A stretch of 64,000 nucleotides of DNA from Cyanodermella asteris. Its lineage: Eukaryota; Ascomycota; Lecanoromycetes; Ostropales; Stictidaceae. The notes below the pieces were generated by a model, which made no database searches, was not told the origin of the DNA, and saw only the letters and a list, made by a program, of their open reading frames with translations. Position 1 is the stretch's first letter; every line of letters starts with the position of its first letter. This document shows positions 35,535 to 43,907 of the stretch, in pieces. The translations under genes were made by a program, and so were the position numbers. The stretch covers positions 718,453 to 782,452 of the forward strand of contig UYJD01000008.1 of assembly GCA_900618795.1 (NCBI GenBank), given 5' to 3'.

Positions 35535-37181
35535 GTTGGAACTAGAAAACGCGACTGGTACAGGCTGCGGCCCAAATCTATTCATCGACAACTCCACATG
35601 ATATCCCGTCCTCAGACGCCATTTCAGCCCCTTTGCCGGCGCGAGCAGGAACCCGGCAAAGCATTCGTGCAACTTCGCCACGTGTTTCGGAAGCGCCGCC
35701 GACCCAATCTACAATTCCGGACGAATTAACCCCAGCCGCACCTCGCGCATCACCCAAAAACAACTGGCCGTTGGTCCTGGAGAATCTCTGCACGAAATCG
35801 AGGTCCTTTCCCGGGAACGTATTCGACCGCTCCCGGTTCCCGAGACATCAACAGCGTCTCCATGACTCTAGCAGGAAATGAAGGGGAGAAGAAATTGTTT
35901 TGATGGCAAGGCTGATGATAGACTCGTGACCCTGAAAACCAATGAAAAATTTCCTTCTCCGGAAATCTATGCGCATCTCTTGACGAGCTGGTGCCCAGCA
36001 ACAGGTCGTGGCTGCAATTGTCTTTAATCCTCGCATTCCGATTCGAGATCAATGATAAGATTTTCTGAGAAGAGAGAGGTCGCGCGGCAACGTTGACGGC
36101 TGGGGAAGAAGGCTTACGAACGCGTTTCCAGTACAATATCCAAGGTCGACAAAAGAAAGCTGGACGGCAGATATCACAAGCTGCAACAATACAATCAGGA
36201 GCAAAGCATCTTGTCTTTAGATCCAATAGAAATGGTTCATCAGCTTGTGCAATGAAGTGGCCCATTACTGCAAGCGTTCTTGCTTCTACAGTCCACGTGA
36301 CTCCAGGGCCGGTTGAAGGATTCCCCGTTCCGCGCTGAACCAAACCAACCGATTCGGAGGTTGAGGGGTTCTTCATCGTACAAAGGGACTTCTCCAGAGA
36401 TTTGACGATGGGGCCCACGAGGAATGAGAAGATCGACTGGTTGCCGTACGAGAAGAGCCTCACCTGATCGCCAGGAAGCAACACGAACTGCCGTCCTCTC
36501 CATGCAAAGCAACCCAGCCCCGGTCAGAAATATTCTCATGGACTTGACCGCCTTTGTGTGTCTCAGACATCATTGCCCCTCTTCTAGTCTCTGAAGATCA
36601 GGTTATCGAACCTTCCACCGTGTCATCAGTGTCGATCGTCGCCGCACTTGAGCTTTTCCTCACAGCGAGTCCTACACGTGCAGGTCTGGCCACTGGTTGA
36701 GATGTCGGCCAGTTTGTCTCCACTCGCGCTGGCGTTTCTTTAGGGTTGCAGATCGGGAACGCCATCCCGATCTCGTGCTACGATGGCTTTTCGAGTTCAG
36801 GGCTTGGGTGATACTGACAGATAGGTTGGCTCAGTGGTGACACCGAAACCGCGGGTTCAGACATCATAATCTAAATGTCAGGACCTCTGTGCTATCAGTC
36901 CAACACTCGGTTCTTGATACCGACATCTGCGATACTCACTCTGACTTCTCTTTTTCCTGCATTGAACCGCTTGGTCGGGTCATCAAAGGACTGCGTCACT
37001 TACACTTTCCCGCAAACTGTAGGACGAATTGTTCATAGCTCCTTCCCGTCGAGTGCTGTGACACCCGATTCATTGACCTCCACAACAAGCGCTGACGGGG
37101 TCGAGTTCTCTTCTCCGGGTTTTGTTCGTTGAGACTTTTTCTCGCTTGCATATTCACCCTAGCATCCTCAGAACCAGCACG
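35535..37181. other. Intergenic, 1.65 kb
   Basis: On the minus strand a 35750-36484 open frame lacks an ATG at its 5' end and has no firm homology. A short piece around 36420-36545 is faintly reminiscent of the end of HET-domain proteins, but this is too weak to annotate. Confidence 0.4.
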
Positions 37182-39138
37182 ATGGATGGAGATCGAAACG
37201 CAAAAGTATGGGGCGAACTAGGAGACCCTTTGCCGAATGGTGATCCGCACGTAAGGCTGGATTCGCGTATCAAAGCATGAAACATTTGAGGCTAAGATCC
37301 GCAGGGTGTGAGCGTGTATCTACCCACTTGGGAGGCCACGATGGGCTACGCAACCAAAGATCCTAAGCTCATTGCTCGAATGAAGACAGGTATGATTGCG
37401 CCGGTAATTACCTTGGTGCTCACTACATTCCAACTGACACGTCATAGGCTATCCACGATTCTTCTATCACAGAATCATAGGGGAGCTCGCAGATCGCGTC
37501 AATAATATGATCGACAAGGCTGGCTTGAGCAGCTTCCCTAAGCCATTGAGTTCGCCGGATTTCGCCACCCTCCTCTTCCCTTGTGTTCGCTTTGCTTACG
37601 ACTTCATCTTCTATCTAAATGCTCGTGGCAAGGATCTCGAACCACCTCCCGTTACCGAGTGCTATTTCCTGTCGACTAGATCGGACAAGGCTTCAATTCT
37701 GACAGAGGTCGTGCGAAGCAAACGTGTGAAGTGGGAGGACTTCGAGTTCGCTGCCGTCGTTTTCCCCTGTACTGATGAACTCAACACCCTTGCGAAGCAG
37801 TTCTGGATGCACACTGGTGCTGGAATCTGCAGCAGGTACGCGCAGGTCTGTCTGGAAGCTCTAGAGTTTCAGAACATTCGACGGCTTTTGACATCAGTCG
37901 AAGCCGTCGCCGCTGGCGTCACTCACTACAGTGGCGGAAGGGGCGTCACCTCTGCCAACATCGATTTTGTCAAAGCAACGACCGCTGGCAAAGAAGAGCA
38001 TGCGACAAGTTCTGCTCATGGCCTCAGAGAAAGTCTCGAGCTCTCAGAGGACAAGGAAGTCAAGCAGGCTCTGAAGGCCCAGCTCGCTGGTTTGTATACT
38101 TCTGTCAATCATCCGGTTGATAGTGATGATGTCTTACTTTACCAAAACGGCATGTCAGCGATAACGGCCATAGCTGGAGCTCTGAAAGCGACTGCAACAA
38201 GCACTTCTGCCCGAATGGTCGTCTTTGGCTTTCTCTATGTCGACACACTTAAGACGATCGGTCGAGTGCATGGCTGGGACGTCCTTCTGCTCGGACAAGC
38301 TTCCGCCGCCGAACTCGAAAAGCTGGAGGGCGAACTCGAGGAACTCTTCCAGCGCGGCGTTCGGATCGCAGGAGTCTTTCTCGAGTTCCCAGGCAACCCT
38401 CTGCTGCGATCTCCGGACTTGGTCCACCTCCGATATCTTGCTGACACGTACGAATTTCCAATAATCATCGACGACACTGTCGGCACGCCTGTGAACCTGG
38501 ACCTACTTTTCCTGGCGGACGTCGTCGTCAGTAGCCTGACAAAAATGTTCTCCGGCGCCTGCAACGTGATGGGAGGTTCTCTGGTTCTGAACTCCGCGTC
38601 TGACTACTACCATCGCCTCAAGATCCCCCTTGAGTCACAACACACTGACACTTACTTTCCTGCCGACGCTGCGACCATCTGCCTCAATGGCCGTGACTTT
38701 GAGTCCCGCGTGCTGGCCGCGAGCCGGAACGCCGCCGCCATCGCCGACCAGCTTCGCCGCTGTAACGAGATTACTCACGTCTATTATCCAGAATGCGGTG
38801 ATACGCAGCATCTTTACGACCACTTCCGAAAGGCGAATGCAGGTTATGGATATCTGTTGAGCTTTGAGTTCAAGGTCCCAGAAGGGGCGATGGCGTTTTT
38901 TGACGCACTTGAGACTGCCAAGGGTCCGAGCCTGGGAACCAACTTCACTTTGACATGTCCATATACGCTATACGCGCACTGGGGCGAGAGGGAATGGGCG
39001 GAAAGCTATGGAGTGAAAGAGTTCTTGGTGCGAATGAGTGTGGGACTTGAGGATGAAAAGATACTAGTCGAGAGGGTGAGGAAGGCGTTGATGGCGGCCG
39101 AGGTGGCCGCAGGTCAGGCAAAACGAAATGTTCACTAG
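37182..39138 (+). CDS. Cystathionine gamma-synthase-like PLP enzyme (Cys/Met metabolism family)
   Basis: CDS join(37182..37250,37305..37389,37448..39138), 614 aa. The introns are 54 nt (GTAAGG...CGCAG) and 58 nt (GTATGA...CATAG). The N-terminal block YLPTWEATMGYATKDPKLI and YPRFFYHR is typical of fungal cystathionine gamma-synthases. The PLP site is SLTKMFSG, with Lys417 as Schiff-base lysine, preceded by IIDDTVGTP carrying the cofactor-binding Asp. Such enzymes condense O-acyl-homoserine with cysteine to cystathionine (transsulfuration, methionine synthesis). Fungal paralogs in secondary-metabolite clusters use the same vinylglycine chemistry for other gamma-substitutions. Whether this copy is the housekeeping Met enzyme or such a paralog cannot be decided without knowing the rest of the genome. 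Confidence 0.88.
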
Positions 39139-40021
39139 AATGGAATGGCCTTGCTCAAGCCAGGTCGCGTGAGTCTTAACAGAGACACTTAAATCACCAA
39201 CATGCCCAAGTAGGTCAATTAACATCACGAGAATTGCTCAAAAGACTACTGCTAAGTAGCTTAAGGTATAAATCTACTCCTGACTCGTGTGCCCGTGAAG
39301 TGACTTGTATATGGAGTCATTAAAGGAGACAGGGAAATCCGTGCGCAACGACTTCTGACAGTCCACTCCATAGTTGCTCAACGCAAGGATGGATTTTGTC
39401 AGCGACTTCTTGCTTACTTAAGCCCCTCCAGCTCGGGTTCGCTGCTCACTGACCCTAGTTGATCATCCCCCGCGGGATATTACACGAGCTCAGGCATGAG
39501 CTCTATACGAATCTTCATAACGACCCGACTCAGGCCCGGTTTCAGGACTAAGCATAGACTTTGTTGTCCGGCTATGAGCGGCACGACTCCGCTCAATTAT
39601 CCCGATTCAACATCTGAGCCATCCGCTGAGCTGACCGTCGACAGACGTGTCAATATACGATAAAATGCTGGGCACTTGGTAGTAATTCCCGGGTCAACGG
39701 TGAGCTGATCATGTTGACACGGACGGTGAACCATGCATACGAAGAAGATGCGTCAAAGCTTTGCATGCTTGTCCACCGGTGTAATTCGGAACCGGAACTT
39801 GCGCAGCTTGCGAAAGTCCTGAAGCTGATGCATGAATCGTATCGCCAGCGCGGAGAAGCTATTTCCTGGTCCATGTATGCCTCCAGATCGATGACGGTCA
39901 GTTGAAGACCATACACGAGAGCATGTTCAAAAACTCTGTATAAATGGCTTTTACTTTCTCCTCCTCTTTCCACGAACCACCCACCCAAGGCTCCATTCTC
40001 ATAATCCCCTCGTTCAGCAAG
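39139..40021. other. Intergenic, 883 nt
   Basis: 3' flank of the PLP enzyme and promoter of the small secreted protein. A TATA box lies at the right end (39937-39946). Confidence 0.5.
39937..39946 (+). promoter_or_regulatory. Candidate TATA box (TGTATAAATG)
   Basis: TATAAA is centred about 80 nt before the ATG of the small secreted protein. It is a strong consensus match at a plausible distance, fitting a highly regulated secreted-protein gene. Confidence 0.5.
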
Positions 40022-40608
40022 ATGCAGTCCGTACTCCTGATTCTCGCAGCTCTGTCCAGCACCGCCTTCACGGCTGCTCTTCCGGAATCCGCCACACCCG
40101 CCTCCTACGATGCTCCAAAGACCGTCTACCCCGACGGGCTCCCCGAGGACCTGAAACCGATCAAGGATTCCGAGAACTCGACTCTGAGCAAGAGGGACGA
40201 TGCCGGCGTCTATCTTTGCAGTGACCGCAACTTTGAGGGCTACTGTGTACACATTACGCCGTCGTTCTACACTTGCAGTAAGAGCTGCGGCCCTTGGTGA
40301 AATCATTGAAGCGTGCTGATGTGCGGAAAGATAACCTTGGACCCGGCGTCAATGATCAGGTCAGCAGTGTTGGCCCGGATCAGGGCAACTTTTGCTACTT
40401 CTACGGGTACGTGTGTTCCAGCCTGACTAGCTCGAGGTGTCCATGGGCTTTGCTTACTGACATGATTCACATTAGCGACTACAACTGCAATGAGGACCAG
40501 GGAGTTTTCAGCGTGGGATACCCGGGTTACGACGATCTTTCTTCCGCCGGATCGCCGGGGCCTCAGTTCAACGACGTCCTCAGTAGCTTCTACTGCGTTC
40601 CGGCCTGA
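40022..40608 (+). CDS. Small secreted Cys-containing protein, beta/gamma-crystallin-like
   Basis: CDS join(40022..40277,40331..40406,40476..40608), 154 aa. The introns are 53 nt (GTAAGA...AAAG) and 69 nt (GTACGT...TTAG). The signal peptide MQSVLLILAALSSTAFTAA is followed by a propeptide ending at a Kex2-type site, SKR|DD. The mature domain has six Cys and the pattern YLCSDRNFEGYC, then DQVSSVGPDQGNFCYFY, then DYNCNEDQ, YPGYDD and SSFYC. The repeated Y-x-D-x-x-F-x-G and V-S-S motifs resemble beta/gamma-crystallin-like secreted proteins of ascomycetes. It could be an effector or antimicrobial candidate, or a cell-wall associated protein; the function is not known. Skipping the introns would stop after CGPW, so the spliced form is preferred. 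Confidence 0.8.
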
Positions 40609-40781
40609 TTTCTCGTTGTCTAGCTTGTTCCCTTGAGCCAGGACACTGTCTGGCGTCCATTCCTTACATACGTGCGGTAATAGTAGCAGCAGATAAAGTT
40701 CATATTGAATGCGACCGCGAGAGCCTCGAAACGTGTATGATCGCCCATCCTCCACCAAAGTGACATGAAACGCATGGTGGC

Positions 40782-41797
40782 TCAGCTTCCTCCTTGCTCT
40801 GACGCAGCAGCTTCCAGCAACTCGTCAAAGCTATCTCTATACTCCCACTCCTCGAGATCCAACTGCTCGATCGCCGGGACCTCTCCAAAGACCTCCACAA
40901 CCCGCTCCCTATACGGTGAATCCTCATGACAGTACACCAACCGCTGTACCTGCGGCATCCTGGCCGTCTGGTTGACAAAAGCATAGCACGCATTGTACTG
41001 CTTCGCGTACATCTCGAGTTTCTCCCAACTGCGACAGAGCCTCGTCGGCTCCCTGACCGCCTGCCCCTCCTTCGCCTCGTAGCGTGGCGTGTCGTCCGCG
41101 TTACAAATGACATCTTGTCGGAGGCTGTCTACGCAGTGCAGGACGTGCCAAAAGCCGCGCGTCTGAGGGAGGCCGTAGTAGAACTCCATCAGAGAGATGT
41201 ATATGGCTCGCTGGAGGGGAATGTAAGCATTCGTGTTCGAAGGGACACGAGACTTGGACTCGGGATTGCTTACCGTGCAGTGCAGTTCGTGATAGCCGTG
41301 AAGGAGGTAGGCACCCTTCGATTTGTCTCACACGAACGGTTGCGTTACGGGAAGGTCGTGTGCGGCGATGACTTCTTCCGGGAAAGCGACCGTGCCGGCG
41401 TCGATGTTGATCTTCGACCATGCGGGGAGTGCTTCGGTCCTATTTTCGCTCACGTACGGCGTGTGTTCTTGGAAGGGAGTTGGGATGTTGCGTTGCAGGC
41501 CAGCTGCGGTATTGAATTAGTCGTTCGTTTCTCGGGCGTGTCCAGTGCAGAGTATTTCTTACCATATAGTGAACGTTCACCGGTACGTGAGCTGGGTGCT
41601 GATGGACGAGAATCACGTCTTTTGAGAACGAAAGTGCAAGCGTTTGTCGCGATGAGAAGACATATGAGGAGAATTTTTCGACAACACGTCGACGGTCTTT
41701 GGGTGAAGGGATTGTTCTCTATGTGATCCTCGACGTCGAGAGAGTCTTCGTAGTCCTCCTTCGCTGGAAGAGTAGTGTACTTTGGGATTATCAACAT
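40782..41797 (-). pseudogene. UstYa-family (DUF3328) oxidase gene with one in-frame stop
   Basis: The model is complement(join(40782..41210,41274..41503,41563..41797)). The introns are 63 nt (GTAAGC...CTCCAG) and 59 nt (GTAAGA, branch GACTAAT, CCGCAG), and all phases agree. There is an N-terminal TM anchor (about residues 43-58, KILLICLLIATNACTFV). Both copper/metal-type motifs of the family are intact: HELHC at 150-154 (end of exon 2) and HVLHC at 177-181, followed by VDSLRQ and CNADDTP. UstYa proteins catalyse oxidative cyclisation of peptides in ustiloxin, asperipin and phomopsin biosynthesis. The frame has a TGA at 41328-41330 (codon 137), 13 codons before HELHC. The only excision I can find is a 33-nt GTAACG...AAG segment, too short for a normal intron. 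So it is either a recently broken gene or a sequence/strain difference. It is divergent from the repeat peptide precursor at 43432. Confidence 0.75.
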
Positions 41798-43431
41798 CCT
41801 GTATTTAGGACTGTGGTCTGTTTTTTGTCGCCTATTGCAGATGAACAGAGATCAAGTCGGGTCAAGGAAAAGGTAAAAGCTCTCAATGGGGGGATATCCG
41901 GTTCGGAGAAGACATCATTGGTCTCTTTGACTGCTCAGCAATTCGTCACTACGGATCTGAGTTCTACAAACGTTTGCATCGAGGCCGTCCACCCTGAGCG
42001 ACGCTGTGTCGTTGTCTCCGAAGCATTTCTATCCCGCGATTGGCTTCGTCCGTCGGCGGAGGCTCGCACTGCCTTATCCGCCTGGCCTCGAAAACGGTCC
42101 GGTGGACAATGAGGCAATCTGCTGAGTCCTGCTGCACACATGCGCTGGCGGCGCAGCATGGCGATTGCTGTCGAATTGGAAATAGAAAACCCCGTTCAAG
42201 AACTCGCAAATGAGAATTGCACAATTCGGGTTGCTTGTCACAGCGATGCATAGTACGTCAATGGGCTTATGGAGGCCGTAGATGCAGCTCGCGTGATGGA
42301 ACGACTGTTCTGAGCTGTGGTTGCGTCACTTCATCAGCTTACATCTCAGCTGGTCGTCTCATAGCTTGCCGCAAGGAGGAGCTAGGCTGCATGTGAGGTC
42401 AACCGGAAACGAGACTCACATGGATTCTTTGTGGTAATGATTTGAACAGTGAAGAAGCGCACATCAGGCGTTGCCATCGCCTTTTATCAACAGTGGTATC
42501 GTTGATATGGTCGAGCAAAAGGGACATTCCACTTCAGATGGGCGAGCCGCCTGACTTTTGTCACGTATTGTGCATGGTTGTGCTCAGGATTGGATGTCCC
42601 AATTCAGAACAGTAAAGGAGTGTGCTTAAACATTGAGTTCACGATTACGTAAAACAACCACAGGGTCGTTCCATGCAGCCTTCTCCAACAAGTAGCCACC
42701 GCTGAATGTACTCTGACTTGCAATTCTCTTGTGTGCTTTATGGCTATTGGTGCCAGACGTTCAGAGACGTGCTTTGCAGCTGAACCCATGTGGCACTCAG
42801 ATGGGGACGCCGAATGTCGAAATGGTTGTCTGGCTGGAGCGATGTGGCCAGCCGCGCGCTTGACGCATCAATGTCTGGTTGCAGCGGACATTTCGACTGC
42901 ATTCAAAGTGCGGATCGTCACTATGTGGCCTTCCTCTCCAAGGTCGCCGAGACAAAATTTCAAACATGATCATCTCTGCATGACGAGATGTCATTCCTCC
43001 CGGATACGAATGAGCGAATTGAAAGCGATGGGATAGCTGCATTTGAGGTCTTTTTGCTTCTCCGAAAGAGCAGGCTGTTGTCAGCAGGTCAATTCGATCG
43101 TATATGCATGTCTGTATCCTGCGGAGATCTCAAAAGGCAATTCGATCTGAGCTGAACCCATAATGAAGGTTGGGGATGACACAAGGCTGAGCCCGTACGT
43201 ACAGAGCCCTCGTCTATGAGCTGCCTCCATATTGTCGATCATGAGCTAGATTCACCATCGTCACTTCTGAGCTGGACCTATCGTTGGCGATCACAAGATA
43301 TAAGCACGCCCTCATAAAAGGGACACCAGGCTGTCTCTCGCTCTCGACGCCAGCCCAGCTTTCGACACATCAACAGCTACCTCTCCAGATCCCTCCAGAT
43401 CACCAGCTTCTCTCAAAACCTTGTGCCAACC
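41798..43431. promoter_or_regulatory. Divergent intergenic region of the UstYa-like gene and repeat precursor
   Basis: 1.63 kb without a recognisable gene. It carries five TGAGCT hexamers (42311, 43148, 43217, 43242, 43268). Two of these extend to a 13-mer, TCTGAGCTGRACC (43146-43158 and 43266-43278), and a third shares TCTGAGCTG (42309-42317). They may be binding sites of a regulator shared by both genes (inference). Confidence 0.4.
43298..43304 (+). promoter_or_regulatory. Candidate TATA box
   Basis: ATATAAG lies about 130 nt before the ATG of the repeat precursor. A second A/T box (CATAAAAG) follows at 43313-43320. Confidence 0.4.
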
Positions 43432-43735
43432 ATGAAGATCGCTCTCCTAGCTCTTTGTGGCTTGGTCACCGCAGTGCCAATTGCCAAAGGTAGTAGTTTA
43501 CTGACGTCTCAGCGTAGAAATGGAACGAAGCTAATTTTTCAAAGACCAGCCAAGTCTCAGTACCCGTGTGGTCAACTATGAGCTCAAGGAAGGTGCTGTC
43601 TCGCCTGATACGGTCGACTATCTCGTCGGAAACAAGTCCGAAGACAAGCGTGCTGTCAACTATGAGCTAAAGGACGGCGCTGTTTCGCCTGACACCGTTG
43701 ACTACCTTGTTGGAAACAAGCTTGAAGATGCTTGA
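43432..43735 (+). CDS. Secreted Kex2-processed repeat peptide precursor, candidate dikaritin-type RiPP precursor
   Basis: CDS join(43432..43489,43545..43735), 82 aa. The 55-nt intron has donor GTAGTA, a CTGAC near 43501 and acceptor TCAAAG, and the phases match. The signal peptide is about residues 1-16 (MKIALLALCGLVTAVP). The rest is two tandem repeats of 28 residues (84-nt period). Each contains VNYELK, then an acidic/Gly pair, then AVSPDTVDYLVGNK and a short acidic spacer. Repeat 1 ends in DKR, a Kex2 site that releases repeat 2. The repeats differ at many third codon positions but at only a few residues, so the peptide is under selection. Each unit has two Tyr (NYE and DYLVG); the DYLVG element recalls the Tyr-centred cores of dikaritins. 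A divergent UstYa-family gene is 1.6 kb away. It is not an alpha-pheromone precursor, since there is no Trp or Cys core. The product is unknown. Confidence 0.75.
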
Positions 43736-43907
43736 GATGTGACAAGGAAGCTTGTACGAGAAGGAGGATCAGGCAGCCGTGATTCCGTTCATTCAACTCT
43801 GCAAAAGTACACAGACTACCTCCTTACCTACCAAGCTCGTTAAGCAGCTTGATATGGGATATCAACGACCTCTGATAGACTACAATGCACCCTTTTATCA
43901 CCTCCAA

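Noticed and set aside
36340-36545. Possible C-terminal fragment of a HET-domain (heterokaryon incompatibility) protein on the minus strand
   Set aside because: Only a short GD-x-V-x-L-F-like stretch is seen, it needs a frame change to extend, and the HET core domain itself is absent.
43432-43735. Mating-type alpha-pheromone precursor
   Set aside because: Has a signal peptide, repeats and KR, but lacks the Trp/Cys-containing core of ascomycete alpha-pheromones.
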